DNA of 64,000 bases, taken from assembly GCF_000711225.1 (NCBI RefSeq), contig NZ_JOMG01000002.1, positions 2,988,501 through 3,052,500 on the forward strand. The letters run 5' to 3'. Made by a program: the position numbers and the translations under genes. The DNA comes from Pelobacter seleniigenes DSM 18267. Its GTDB lineage: Bacteria > Desulfobacterota > Desulfuromonadia > Desulfuromonadales > Geopsychrobacteraceae. The notes beneath the pieces are model-generated. The model saw only the letters and a list, made by a program, of their open reading frames with translations. It was not told where the DNA came from and did not search any database. Numbering within the stretch: position 1 is the first letter of the stretch; every line of letters starts with the position of its first letter. Shown here piece after piece: positions 17,621 through 26,627 of this stretch.

Positions 17621-17636
17621 ATGAAACAAGGTTTAT
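17621..17636. promoter_or_regulatory. Candidate IclR-type operator upstream of dctP
   Basis: ATGAAACAAGGTTTAT is an imperfect palindrome just upstream of dctP. Its AAATATGAAAC left half, with flank, is shared with the region before the IclR gene (18664-18690, opposite strand). KdgR-type sites in enterics also have TGAAA/TTTCA halves. Weak evidence. Confidence 0.35.
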
Positions 17637-17860
17637 GATATAAAAAAATGTACACTGAATAGTGCGGTTGTCAATAGGGGTTGGCATTAAAAATGGGTGA
17701 CAATGAAAACGCTGGTGGAAATGTTCAGAAAGTTCCGCTCAGGACCTTTCCTTCCGGTGATCTGCAAATGGTCTGTTGAGTCGCTGGTGAGTCATCGGTC
17801 ATGGTTGGGTGAGGGAGGGGATTGACCCCACCCTGCCGGAGCAGGGCGGGAAAAGCCAAA

Positions 17861-18625
17861 TCAAGAGTTTTTTTTGCCCATGGCTTCGGAGATGGCTGCT
17901 GCCGTGCTTTTAACCTTGGCGGAGATCTGCGCCACCGCACTCAAGGGGAAGCGCACCGCCGTTGCCGTGGTGCCGATGGCGCCGACGCAACGACCGGTAC
18001 CGTCAAAGACCGGCGCCGCGCAACAGCGGATATCGTCGAAAAATTCCAGATTGTCCAGGGCATAGCCCTGCTGCCGGATTCGGGAAATCTCTTCCTTCAG
18101 CGCGTCCACCGTGGTCAGCGAGTGGGTCGTTCTAGACACCAGCTCGACATCTTTAAGGAAGGCTTCGAGCGGAGTGGTGACCGCCCAGGCCAAGAAAATT
18201 TTGCCATGGCTGGTGCAGTTGAGGGGCAGTAGGGTGCCGACCGGGGAGGATAGCTTGATATGATGCTGGCTTTCGCAGACCGCGGCGAGCATGCTCTGCT
18301 TGCCGGACAGGACGGCCAGGTGGGTGGTTTCGCCTAGTTCCTTGGTCAGCTGCTGCAGGTACGGGCCGGCCACCTTGGGTAGGTCACGACGCGACAGGGT
18401 CAGCATTCCGTAATGGATAAACATGTAGTCGAGATGGTATTTATCCCCCTGCCGAGCCACCCAGGAGGCGCTCTCCAGGGTGTGCAGTATCCGGTAAATA
18501 GAGGCTTTCGGCGCTTGCAGGTAGTTGACGATCTCGCTGAACGTCACCCCCTGCGGAGCCTTGGAAATGTAATCGATGACTTCAAATGACCGTGCCAGGG
18601 CGGGAATGATGTATGACGGTGCCAC
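17861..18625 (-). CDS. IclR-family transcriptional regulator (KdgR-like role)
   Basis: 254 residues from a GTG with GGAGGA upstream. N-terminal winged helix-turn-helix (residues ~7-70: LARSFEVIDYISK, TFSEIVNYLQAPKASIYRILHTLE), then the IclR effector domain (GETTHLAVLSGKQ, PLNCTSHGKIFLAW, IRQQGYALDNLEFFDDIRCCAAPVFD, VGAIGTTATAVRF). It is encoded directly upstream of, and in the same direction as, the dctPQM-kduI operon, so it probably represses it until a uronate intermediate binds. The last residues (AMGKKNS) and a following TRAP operon without intervening genes support this. Confidence 0.9.
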   Translation of the reverse strand: MAPSYIIPALARSFEVIDYISKAPQGVTFSEIVNYLQAPKASIYRILHTLESASWVARQGDKYHLDYMFIHYGMLTLSRRDLPKVAGPYLQQLTKELGETTHLAVLSGKQSMLAAVCESQHHIKLSSPVGTLLPLNCTSHGKIFLAWAVTTPLEAFLKDVELVSRTTHSLTTVDALKEEISRIRQQGYALDNLEFFDDIRCCAAPVFDGTGRCVGAIGTTATAVRFPLSAVAQISAKVKSTAAAISEAMGKKNS

Positions 18626-18663
18626 CTGTCCTCCGGAAAGCTCGCAAATGGAACGTGCGGTTA

Positions 18664-18681
18664 ATGAAGCTTAAGTTTCAT
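18664..18681. promoter_or_regulatory. Candidate IclR autoregulatory operator
   Basis: ATGAAGCTTAAGTTTCAT is an 18-bp palindrome with a single imperfect pair, 38 bp upstream of the IclR start. Size and halves fit IclR/KdgR-type sites. Confidence 0.5.
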
Positions 18682-19258
18682 ATTTGGAGAGCAAGTATAT
18701 CATATAAAACCTGGTATTGGATGTTGTTATTGTTCAGTTGATTTGCAACCTTGACTGTTGAAGGGAATTTATCACTCACTTTTTTGTTATCTTCCTTGGC
18801 CTTATACCATCCCCCTCTCTTTGACCTATGGCTTGCCAGATGCCGTTCTGAATCCATTGCCGGTGCTGCCATGGTCTTGTCGCTTTGCTTCAAGGTTGAA
18901 TTTTTATCGACAATAGATCTGACGACATGATTTATTTTTTAAGCATATGGCAGGTGTGTTGATTTTTTGTCGATGAGAGGAGTTCGTATAACTATTTGAA
19001 ATAATAGCATATATGTTTTAAATTTGTGATTGTGGCAGATGTCTGGTGTGTTTATTATTGATCATGTCATCAGATAAATATTGACAGGTGTGATGAGGTC
19101 TTGCTAGGGTGCAAAAATCAAACGTTTGGTTGCTTGAATAGAGCTCTAAAGTTGGAAGTGTGGACCCAGCGACGTGTCCATTGAGGAAGAGCGCCGTTGC
19201 TTTTGAAAGTATCTTTTAGGTGAAGGTATGTTCGGAACACATTCCCAGGAGGATCAAG
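18682..19258. other. AT-rich regulatory gap between divergent TRAP regions
   Basis: No gene supported: short minus-strand frames lack ribosome-binding sites. The sequence is notably AT-rich. CAGGTGTGTTGAT (18951-18963) and CAGGTGTGATGAG (19085-19097) are related direct repeats. A TTGACA at 19081-19086 could be a -35 box for the downstream TRAP operon, with a poor -10. The repeats might be sites for the FCD regulator encoded at 22246. Confidence 0.4.
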
Positions 19259-20305
19259 ATGTTCAAGTTGCCAAAAGTAAAAGGACTGGCCTCGTTCGTA
19301 ATGATAATGGGGCTTGTCTGTCTTGCTGCCAAGGTTGAGGCGAAGCCTGTTACCCTCAAATTTGCTCACGAAAACAATATTAACAGTGCCATTCAGCTCC
19401 AAGTCGAAGTCTTTAAAAAACTCGTTGAGGAAAGAACCAACGGGGCGATTAAAATTCAAATTTATCCCGGTGGAACCTTAACATCCAGCCCTGAAGAATT
19501 GATTGAATTTTTGCGGGAAGGTGCTGTTGACTTCAGCCTGACCTCAACAGGGAATGTGTCCGGTTTCCTGGATGACCTGCAATTTATCAACCTGCCTTTT
19601 TTGTTTAAAAACTATCAGCACCTCACAGCTGGGCTGCAAAGCTACCCCGTTCGGCAAATCCTGGACGAATTGGAAAAACAGATTGGCGTGAAAGCTGTCG
19701 GTCTGTCCGAAGACGGCACCGGAACCTGTATCACCAGCAAAAAACCGATTCATAGTTTTGCCGATATGAAAGGGTTCAAGATTCGCTGTATGATGAACCC
19801 GATTTTTCTCGATATGTATAAAGCCTTTGAAGCAGCACCGACCCCCATCGATTGGGGGGAACTGTATACCGCCCTTAAAATGAATGCTGTTGAAGGCCAG
19901 GACAATGCTCCCTATTTAAGCTATACAACCCGGTTCTTCGAGGCCCAGGATTCTGTCGCCATGACGTTCCACTATTGGTCTGGGTTTGTCTTCCTTATCT
20001 CTCCTAAAAAGATGGAATCGCTGACCAAAGAACAGCAGGATATCATTCTGGGGGCAGCAAGAGAGACCCTTGCGATGCAGGTGGAATGGAGCCATTTGAA
20101 TGATGAAAAAGTCCTCAAGGCTCTTGAAAAACAAGGTAAAACAGTGACCTATCCCGATATGGCACCGTTCATTAAGGCTGCTCAGCCGGTCTATGACAAG
20201 TGGTTCGCCAAATATCCGCAATGGAAAGTCTGGTTTGATGAAATTCAAGCTTTGAATCCGGTCGGAGCTGCTCCTGAGGCCGGGATTCCACAAGAATTAC
20301 TCTAA
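19259..20305 (+). CDS. dctP: TRAP transporter substrate-binding protein (DctP), second system
   Basis: 348 residues from ATG 19259 (ribosome-binding site CAGGAGGA); the frame is open 13 codons upstream. Signal peptide MFKLPKVKGLASFVMIMGLVCLAAKVEA. DctP features: TLKFAHENN, IYPGGTLTSSPEELIEFLREGAVDF, FKIRCMMNP, DWGELYTALKMNAVEGQDN, ARETLAMQ. It differs strongly from the DctP at 16597 (ligand region RCMMNPIF rather than RTPPID), so the substrate is probably different. Downstream genes suggest hydroxyproline, proline betaine or a related carboxylate. Confidence 0.92.
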   Translation: MFKLPKVKGLASFVMIMGLVCLAAKVEAKPVTLKFAHENNINSAIQLQVEVFKKLVEERTNGAIKIQIYPGGTLTSSPEELIEFLREGAVDFSLTSTGNVSGFLDDLQFINLPFLFKNYQHLTAGLQSYPVRQILDELEKQIGVKAVGLSEDGTGTCITSKKPIHSFADMKGFKIRCMMNPIFLDMYKAFEAAPTPIDWGELYTALKMNAVEGQDNAPYLSYTTRFFEAQDSVAMTFHYWSGFVFLISPKKMESLTKEQQDIILGAARETLAMQVEWSHLNDEKVLKALEKQGKTVTYPDMAPFIKAAQPVYDKWFAKYPQWKVWFDEIQALNPVGAAPEAGIPQELL

Positions 20306-20315
20306 TTGTCATAAC

Positions 20316-20339
20316 AAGGCCGCAAGGGGGAGCGGTCTT
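20316..20339 (+). terminator. Intercistronic hairpin between dctP and dctQ
   Basis: AAGGCCGC pairs with GCGGTCTT (one G-U) just after dctP. Same location as in the first TRAP operon, so an attenuator or mRNA-stability hairpin is likely. Confidence 0.5.
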
Positions 20340-20402
20340 GGCTTTCTGCTCCAATATTTCATTTGATAGACCTATTTTCAGATTTCTGTGAACGGAACGA
20401 TC

Positions 20403-20924
20403 ATGAGAAAAATGTTGACGTCTGCTGCAGATTTTGCCTGGCGTGTGTCTCGATTGGTATGCCTGGTGGCAATGATTATTCTGACGCCGGTGGTGTTTGC
20501 AAATATTGTGTTACGTTTTTTCTGGGGGTACTCGCTGGGTTGGTCTTCGGAAGTCGCGCGCTACGCGTTTGTCTGGCTAACCTTTATGGGAACGGCGACG
20601 GCGTTGAGAGACAATTCTCACGCCAAGATTGAACTGATCATCAACCTGGCGCCCAGGACATGGCAAAAATATATAAAAATACTGGCATGTATCCTGATCG
20701 CTCTGCTCTCGCTCTTTCTGATCATCTCGGGGATCCTGCAAACCATCAAAGTTTGGGACGTCTCAGCTGCTTACATGCGGTTTTTGTCGATGAGCTGGAT
20801 GTATCTCGCTATTCCCCTGTCTGGATTGTTTATGCTGATTTTCATGATTGAGAATATTGTTAGTCTTTGTCAGGAGGGTGAGAAAAAACTGGCAAGAGAG
20901 GATATACCATGTCTGTTGCCATAA
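20403..20924 (+). CDS. dctQ: TRAP transporter small permease (DctQ), second system
   Basis: 173 residues from ATG 20403; a GTG five codons upstream is in frame but less likely. Four membrane segments, with the DctQ hallmark EVARYAFVWLTFMGTATALRDNSHAKIELI. It overlaps the following dctM by 16 bp. Confidence 0.92.
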   Translation: MRKMLTSAADFAWRVSRLVCLVAMIILTPVVFANIVLRFFWGYSLGWSSEVARYAFVWLTFMGTATALRDNSHAKIELIINLAPRTWQKYIKILACILIALLSLFLIISGILQTIKVWDVSAAYMRFLSMSWMYLAIPLSGLFMLIFMIENIVSLCQEGEKKLAREDIPCLLP

Positions 20925-22195
20925 TGATCGCCAGCTTTTTTGTGTTTCTCTCGCTGGGTATCCCGGTTGTGTTGTCTTTATTAGCGGGCTCTCTAACCTA
21001 TCTGGCGTTCAACCCGGATCTGTCTATTTTATTGATACCGATAAAACTGTTTAGAGCGACGGATGCCTTTGTTTTTCTTTCGGTGCCATTGTTTGTTCTG
21101 GCAGGAAAATTGATGAACCTGACTGGAACCACGGAATCATTGATCGAATTTTCCGACATGCTGGTCGGTCGCCTAAGGGGAGGGCTGGCCCATGTCAATA
21201 TCCTCGTCAGTATGTTTTTCGGTGGCTGTACCGGAGCGGCAATTTCGGATACGACCGCAGTCGGTTCAGTACTGATTCCTTCAATGGTCAAAAAAGGGTA
21301 TCCAAAAGATTTCAGTGCTGCGGTGACCGCTGCGTCTTCGACCATGGGGCCAATCATTCCCCCCAGTTTGGCTTTCATCCTTTACGGGGCGATCAGTAAT
21401 GTTTCGATCGGCGACCTGTTTTTAGCCGGGATCATTCCTGGCATATTGGTCGGCGTTTTCCAGATGTTTGTGGTTTTTTATTATGCGAAAAAATACGATT
21501 TTCCGAAAAGAGAGCAACGCTATACAGCCAGACAGGCGCTGAAGTGCTTTAAAGAGGTGAGTTGGGGATTAATGCTTCCCGTTATTATTGTCGGGGGGAT
21601 TGCGACGGGCTTTTGTACCCCGACCGAAGCTGCCGCCATTGCTGTTTTTTATTCTCTTTTCGTCGGGTTGGTGGTTTACCGTAACCTGGGTCTGAGGCAG
21701 ATTCTGTCTGCTATGAGGGACAGTGCGATAGAGAGCGGCGCCATTATGATTATTGTTGCAGCGGCGGCTTTGTTCGGCTGGGTCCTTGCGATGGAGCAAG
21801 TCCCAATGAAGTTGGCAGAAGCGATATTGGATATCACATCGTCCCCTTGGCAGGTGTTGATTCTGGTTAACTTGGCGTTATTGTTGTTAGGGATGTTCAT
21901 GGATTATGCTCCAGCGGTCATTCTGGTGACTCCTATTCTCATCCCTCTGTATATCCAGATTGGCCTTGATCCTCTCCAGGCCGGGGTCATGACATGCGTC
22001 AATTTGATTACCGGACTGGCAACGCCCCCGGTTGGCTGTTGTCTGTTTGCTGCTTCGGTCATTTCGGGGGAAGCTTTCGAAAAGGTATGCTGGGCAATTT
22101 TTCCATTTATTTTGATGAATTTATTAGTGTTGGCCCTGGTAAGCTATTGTCCTGTCGTGACGACTTTCATTCCGAAAGTGATTTTTGGTCACTGA
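20909..22195 (+). CDS. dctM: TRAP transporter large permease (DctM), second system
   Basis: 428 residues, ATG with AGAGGA upstream. Polytopic, with signatures GGCTGAAISDTTAVGSVLIPSM, SSTMGPIIPPSLAFILYG, GFCTPTEAAAIAVFYSL and LATPPVGCCLF. Completes the dctP-dctQ-dctM set at 19.3-22.2 kb and lies 50 bp before the GntR-type regulator on the same strand. Confidence 0.94.
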   Translation: MSVAIMIASFFVFLSLGIPVVLSLLAGSLTYLAFNPDLSILLIPIKLFRATDAFVFLSVPLFVLAGKLMNLTGTTESLIEFSDMLVGRLRGGLAHVNILVSMFFGGCTGAAISDTTAVGSVLIPSMVKKGYPKDFSAAVTAASSTMGPIIPPSLAFILYGAISNVSIGDLFLAGIIPGILVGVFQMFVVFYYAKKYDFPKREQRYTARQALKCFKEVSWGLMLPVIIVGGIATGFCTPTEAAAIAVFYSLFVGLVVYRNLGLRQILSAMRDSAIESGAIMIIVAAAALFGWVLAMEQVPMKLAEAILDITSSPWQVLILVNLALLLLGMFMDYAPAVILVTPILIPLYIQIGLDPLQAGVMTCVNLITGLATPPVGCCLFAASVISGEAFEKVCWAIFPFILMNLLVLALVSYCPVVTTFIPKVIFGH

Positions 22196-22245
22196 CGATT
22201 ATCAACGACGATATTTCAGATGATGAGATGATCTGGTGAATTGCT

Positions 22246-22956
22246 ATGAAAATTAAAACCGATTCCGCCCCAGAAAAGGTTGTAAAACGAATTTTAAAGG
22301 AAATAGAGAACCATCAGCTCAAGCCTGATGACCAATTACCGAATTACCGGGAATTGGCTGGCAAGTACGGAGTTGGAATATCGACGATCCGTGAAGCAAT
22401 AAATGCCCTTGCGGTCATGGACAAAGTGGTCGTTATTCAAGGGAAAGGAACCTTCATCAAGAATCCTCCTCCCGAAGAAAAGGCTCTGAAGGAAGCCGAT
22501 GTCTGTAGCCTTTTCCGCCATGCCAGTGTGTACAATCTTATGGAAATTCGTGAGGTTTTGGAGTGCCATGCGGTGCAGAAGGCGGCGGAAGTCATTAGTG
22601 AAGAACAGATTGTGGTTCTTCAGGAAGTCTTCGAAAGACTTGAAAATAGCTACGGTGAAGAATATCTCTATCTGACTGAAGACATTGCTTTTCATGTCGA
22701 AATTGCGCGGGCCGGGAAAAATCCCCTGCTCGGTGAACTGCTAAAAATTATTCATCTCATGGTCAATCAAAAGACTTCGGTCATTTTCCAGACCGCCTCT
22801 TCCGAAAATATCCGCAATGCCATTGTGACCGCCAGGCAGGTTCTCAACTTCATTATTGCAGGTGAAGGAGGGCGTGCCCAACGATGTATGCGTGAGCATT
22901 TAGCTATCACCAAAGAGATTATATTAAAAACATTGTTGGATGAGAGGTTGTCATAA
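22246..22956 (+). CDS. GntR-family regulator with FCD domain
   Basis: 236 residues. Winged helix at the N-terminus (LPNYRELAGKYGVGISTIREAINALAVMDKVVVIQGKGTFI), then an all-helical FCD ligand domain (LMEIREVLECHAVQKAAEVI, TEDIAFHVEIARAGKNPLLGEL, MREHLAITKEI) with the Asp/His positions used for metal binding in this class. It follows the second TRAP operon and precedes the epimerase gene, so it is the likely regulator of this catabolic region. Confidence 0.9.
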   Translation: MKIKTDSAPEKVVKRILKEIENHQLKPDDQLPNYRELAGKYGVGISTIREAINALAVMDKVVVIQGKGTFIKNPPPEEKALKEADVCSLFRHASVYNLMEIREVLECHAVQKAAEVISEEQIVVLQEVFERLENSYGEEYLYLTEDIAFHVEIARAGKNPLLGELLKIIHLMVNQKTSVIFQTASSENIRNAIVTARQVLNFIIAGEGGRAQRCMREHLAITKEIILKTLLDERLS

Positions 22957-23248
22957 TCTGGAGGAATCCCGCCTGTTGCGAGAGTCGATATTGATAATTT
23001 TTGAAAGCCTGATTTCTGTGTGACGTTGGTCTCCTGCAAACGTTTTTTGGGGGAGGGCTTTTTTCGACTCCGTTGCAGTCCAAATCCGCGTTGATAGCTT
23101 CCGTCGCTGCCAAACAAGATTGACGATAAAACCCGTAGCAACCCGAAGCAGCACCTCTGGTTCGCCAGAGCGTGGTGCGTCTCCGGTTATCAAACCTGCT
23201 TGGTGGTGGCGGTGTGAGCATGCTGTATTTAATTATGAGGTTTGAACA

Positions 23249-24199
23249 GTGACAATAAAACAAGTGACAAAAATCGATGTCATAGATTCCCACACCGGTG
23301 GTGAACCCACTCGCCTGGTTATCACCGGAGGCCCTGATCTTGGGGAGGGCGATATGGCCGAACGCAGAGAAGTCTTCCGCAATAAATATGATCATTGGCG
23401 GGCCGGGATTGTGAATGAGCCCCGTGGTTCTGCAGAGATTGTTGGGGCCTTGCTCTGTAAGCCGCAAAACCCATCGAATACCGCAGGTGTTGTCTTTTTT
23501 AATAATATTGGATATTTAGGGATGTGTGGGCATGGTACGATCGGGCTTGTGAGTAGCCTTGCCTATCTCGGACGGATAACCCCAGGGCAGCATGTTATTG
23601 AGACTCCGGTCGGGAACGTCAATACCATTCTTCATGACTCCGGCGAAGTAACGGTGAACAATGTCGTCAGCTACAGGTTTAAACAAGGAATTTCTATCAA
23701 TGCCGGGGAATACGGAACCATCTCTGGCGATATTGCCTGGGGTGGAAACTGGTTTTTTCTGACCGCGGATCATGGACAGAATATCAGTGCCCAAAATATT
23801 GATGTATTAACGGATTGCGCTGAAAGCATCCGCTTTGCACTGAACGCAGCGGGGATCACCGGCGCAGGAGGTCAGCCCATCGATCATATCGAACTGTTTG
23901 GAACCCCTTCGACAAAGGTTGCCGACAGTCGGAATTTTGTCCTTTGCCCCGGTGGCGCTTATGACCGCTCACCCTGTGGGACAGGAACCAGTGCCAAGCT
24001 TGCTTGCCTTGTGGCGGATAAAAAACTTGTTCCGGGACAAGGCTGGCGGCAGGAAAGCATCACTGGCAGTATCTTTGAAGGTCATGTTCGCATTGAAGAC
24101 GGGCACATTTATCCAAGCATTAAAGGGATGGCTTTTGTCACCGGAGAAAATACCCTTGTTTTTAACGAGGCAGACCCTTTTTGCTTCGGCATATTTTGA
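23249..24199 (+). CDS. 4-hydroxyproline 2-epimerase (proline racemase family)
   Basis: 316 residues from a GTG preceded by GAGG. Both catalytic cysteines are present: Cys93 in GMCGHGTIG and Cys243 in RSPCGTGTSAKLA. That makes it a racemase/epimerase, not the trans-3-hydroxyproline dehydratase branch, which lacks the second Cys. The MCGHGTIG form is the one usual in hydroxyproline epimerases, while proline racemases more often have MCGHNSI. It would convert trans-4-hydroxy-L-proline to cis-4-hydroxy-D-proline for uptake by an oxidative pathway not seen here. The TRAP operon and FCD regulator upstream fit a hydroxyproline utilisation locus. Confidence 0.85.
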   Translation: MTIKQVTKIDVIDSHTGGEPTRLVITGGPDLGEGDMAERREVFRNKYDHWRAGIVNEPRGSAEIVGALLCKPQNPSNTAGVVFFNNIGYLGMCGHGTIGLVSSLAYLGRITPGQHVIETPVGNVNTILHDSGEVTVNNVVSYRFKQGISINAGEYGTISGDIAWGGNWFFLTADHGQNISAQNIDVLTDCAESIRFALNAAGITGAGGQPIDHIELFGTPSTKVADSRNFVLCPGGAYDRSPCGTGTSAKLACLVADKKLVPGQGWRQESITGSIFEGHVRIEDGHIYPSIKGMAFVTGENTLVFNEADPFCFGIF

Positions 24200-24220
24200 T
24201 CTGGACTGTTTTGCGGAAAC

Positions 24221-25660
24221 TCAGACGCTGCTCAACTCCCGGGCCAGCTCCCCGAGTCGGGCGAGGCCCTGTTCCAACCGCTCGTTCCAGATACCGTTGC
24301 AGCTTAAGCGGATGAAGTTGTTGTAGCGGTCCTGGGTGGAAAATATCGGCCCCGGCGCCAGGCTGATCCCCATGGCCCGGGCCCGATAAAAATACTCCAC
24401 CGCGTCAATCCCTTGCGGCAGTTCGACCCAGACCGCGGCGCCTCCGGCCGGGTGGGCGGCACGGGTGGCGGGTGGGAAATCGCGTTTCAGTCCCAGCAGC
24501 ACGGTTTCCACCTGGGTTTCAATGGCCCTGCGCAAGCGGCGCAGGTGGCGCTCATAATACCCCTCGCGCAAGAACGCGGCCAGCGCCATCTGGTTGGGTG
24601 AGGCGGTGCAGATATTGGTGGTGGTTTTCAGCTCGACCGCCTTGTCGTAAAAGCGGCCGGGGATCATCCAGCCGACCCGGTAGCCCGGTGCCACGGTTTT
24701 GGAAAAGGATGAGGCCAGGATCACCAGCCCCTGTTCATCAAAGCTTTTGCAAGTCGCCGGTCGCCGCCCGGCAAAGGAAAGTTCCCCGTAGACATCGTCT
24801 TCCACCAGCGGAATGTTGCGCCGGGCCAGAATTCCGACAATCTCTTTTTTGACCTCATCCGGCGTCAGACTGCCGTCCGGGTTGTTGAAATTAGGAACCA
24901 TGATGACGGCACGGATATCAAACCGATTGATGGCCCGGCGAATGTCAGCGGGGTCGATGCCGGTTGCCGACGAGGGGATTTCGATGGCGCGCAGGCCGCA
25001 GTTTTCGAGTAACTGCAAAAAACAGAAATAGCTGGGCGACTGAATCAGCACATTGTCGCCCGGTCGGGTCAGCAGACGCAGGGCGATGGCGATCCCTTCC
25101 AGGGCACCGCTGGTGATGAGAATCTCTTCGGCGCTGGTGGCGATGCCGGCGTCCAGGGCACGCATGGCGATCTGCCGACGCAGTTCCAGGTCGCCGTGAA
25201 CACCGGTATAGTTCAAGGCTTTGGCCGGATCGGCGCGCAGGGCCGTGGTCAGCAGGCGGGTCAGGGTCTTGCCGGGGAGCAGTTCTTCCGCCGGAGAGAC
25301 CACGCCGAAGGGGAGCAAACTGTGGTTGCCGAGGGCCTCCAGCACGGTCTGGATCAGATCGCTGCGCTGGCCGAACGTCGGAATCATCGGCAACTGCGGA
25401 CGGCTGACCGGCTGGGGAAGTTCCCGGGCCGTGGCGGTGACAAAAAAACCGGAGCGTTCACGGGAGCTGATCACCCCTTTTTTTTCCAGTTCCAGATAAG
25501 CCTGGCTGACCGTCGAAATGCTGACCTGCAGTTGGCGGCTGAGCTGACGCAGGGACGGGAGTTTCTCTTCCTTTTTCAGGGCGCCGCTCTCGATCAGCGT
25601 CAAGAGGTGTTTTTCAACCCGACGGTAGCGAAAAAGATCCTGTTCCAAGGTCGTTCCCAT
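24221..25660 (-). CDS. MocR-type PLP-dependent transcriptional regulator
   Basis: 479 residues. N-terminal GntR winged helix (KLPSLRQLSRQLQVSISTVSQAYLELEKKGVI) fused to a fold-type-I aminotransferase-like domain: GALEGIAIAL, NNPDGS, DDVYGEL, and the PLP lysine near residue 321 in SFSKTVAPGYRVGW. Such regulators sense an amino compound or PLP and often control a divergent gene. Here the divergent gene is an amino acid racemase at 25792, with an inverted repeat in the 131-bp gap. Confidence 0.92.
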   Translation of the reverse strand: MGTTLEQDLFRYRRVEKHLLTLIESGALKKEEKLPSLRQLSRQLQVSISTVSQAYLELEKKGVISSRERSGFFVTATARELPQPVSRPQLPMIPTFGQRSDLIQTVLEALGNHSLLPFGVVSPAEELLPGKTLTRLLTTALRADPAKALNYTGVHGDLELRRQIAMRALDAGIATSAEEILITSGALEGIAIALRLLTRPGDNVLIQSPSYFCFLQLLENCGLRAIEIPSSATGIDPADIRRAINRFDIRAVIMVPNFNNPDGSLTPDEVKKEIVGILARRNIPLVEDDVYGELSFAGRRPATCKSFDEQGLVILASSFSKTVAPGYRVGWMIPGRFYDKAVELKTTTNICTASPNQMALAAFLREGYYERHLRRLRRAIETQVETVLLGLKRDFPPATRAAHPAGGAAVWVELPQGIDAVEYFYRARAMGISLAPGPIFSTQDRYNNFIRLSCNGIWNERLEQGLARLGELARELSSV

Positions 25661-25699
25661 TCTGTTTGATCTGTTATGGTTTAGTTTTTAAAAAACTGT

Positions 25700-25718
25700 A
25701 TCTGTTTTGAGAACAGAT
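25700..25718. promoter_or_regulatory. Candidate MocR operator
   Basis: ATCTGTT and AACAGAT form a perfect 7-bp inverted repeat around TTGAG, between the divergent MocR and racemase genes. Nearby CTGTCTACA and CTGTAGACA are further related half-sites (25731-25777), as MocR sites often come in multiples. Confidence 0.5.
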
Positions 25719-25791
25719 TATGCGGTTTACTCTGTCTACACAATCCCTATTTTTATTTGAGTTCTGTTCTGTAGACACCAAGGAGATCAAG

Positions 25792-26505
25792 ATGAAGACC
25801 ATCGGCCTGTTAGGCGGCATGAGCTGGGAATCCACCATTCTTTATTATCAGTTACTCAACGAAGGGGTCAGGGCGCGTTGCGGAGGGTTGCATTCGGCGA
25901 AAATCCTTTTGCACAGTGTTGATTTTGCCGAGATTGAACAGCTGCAGACCTCGGGTCGCTGGGATGAAGCGGGGCGTGTTCTGGCGGCCGCAGCCCAGGG
26001 CCTTGAGCAGAACGGCGCCGAGTTGATCCTGATCTGTACCAACCTGATGCACAAGGTCGCCCCGGCCATTGAAGCATCGCTACAGGTCCCGCTGCTGCAT
26101 ATCGCCGATGCCACCGGTCGGGCCATCCAGGCCCAAGGATTGGGCAAAATCGGGCTGCTCGGAGCACGTTACACCATGGAGGAGGGTTTCTACCGCCAAC
26201 GGTTGCAGGACAAGTTCGGCCTTGAGGTGGTGATTCCGGCTGCGGCGGAGCGTGAATTTGTGCATCGGGTGATTTTTGATGAGCTGTGCCGGGGGATCTT
26301 CACGGATTCTTCCCGTCAGCGCTATCTGGAAATAATCGAAGGGATGAGGCAGCAGGGCGCACAAGGGGTTGTGCTGGGCTGTACGGAAATCCCCCTGCTG
26401 GTGCGCCAGAGCGATACCGAGCTGCCTCTGTTCAGCACCACGGCCCTGCATGCCGAAGCCGCGCTGGAGGCTGCGTTTGCCGAGCTTGAAGCCGTTGTCA
26501 GCTGA
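25792..26505 (+). CDS. Aspartate/glutamate racemase family protein
   Basis: 237 residues from ATG 25792 (AAGGAG upstream); the longer frame from 25720 includes the operator region and has no ribosome-binding site. Typical MKTIGLLGGMSWEST start, catalytic cysteines Cys82 in LICTNLMHK and Cys197 in VLGCTEIPLL. Cofactor-independent racemase of acidic or broad-range amino acids (YgeA/RacX-like). Divergence from a MocR regulator suggests it is induced by an amino acid. Confidence 0.92.
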   Translation: MKTIGLLGGMSWESTILYYQLLNEGVRARCGGLHSAKILLHSVDFAEIEQLQTSGRWDEAGRVLAAAAQGLEQNGAELILICTNLMHKVAPAIEASLQVPLLHIADATGRAIQAQGLGKIGLLGARYTMEEGFYRQRLQDKFGLEVVIPAAAEREFVHRVIFDELCRGIFTDSSRQRYLEIIEGMRQQGAQGVVLGCTEIPLLVRQSDTELPLFSTTALHAEAALEAAFAELEAVVS

Positions 26506-26569
26506 GTTGAACGGGCTGATTTTATCGCTATGACAGACACTTTGTCCGGCGGTGGCCAGTCGCAGGTTG

Positions 26570-26599
26570 TTGAAAAAGCCCATCCCTGGCCTTTTTCAA
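26570..26599. repeat. Stem-loop repeat TTGAAAAAG/CTTTTTCAA
   Basis: TTGAAAAAG...CTTTTTCAA with a CCCATCCCTGGC loop. Near-identical stem-loops lie at 48069-48098 and, degraded, at 51661-51685; an inverted relative lies at about 34880-34912. It immediately precedes the MITE-like element and belongs to the same composite. Confidence 0.65.
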
Positions 26600-26627
26600 G
26601 CCCGGTGGAGAAAAGGGTGGTGTCCTG

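Noticed and set aside
18678-18893. Minus-strand 71-aa frame upstream of the IclR gene
   Set aside because: No ribosome-binding site; lies over the probable promoter and operator.
22951-23193. Minus-strand 80-aa frame between the FCD regulator and the epimerase
   Set aside because: Overlaps the regulator end, no ribosome-binding site, no recognisable family; treated as non-coding.
23249-24199. trans-3-hydroxy-L-proline dehydratase
   Set aside because: Both catalytic cysteines are present, which is the racemase/epimerase state.
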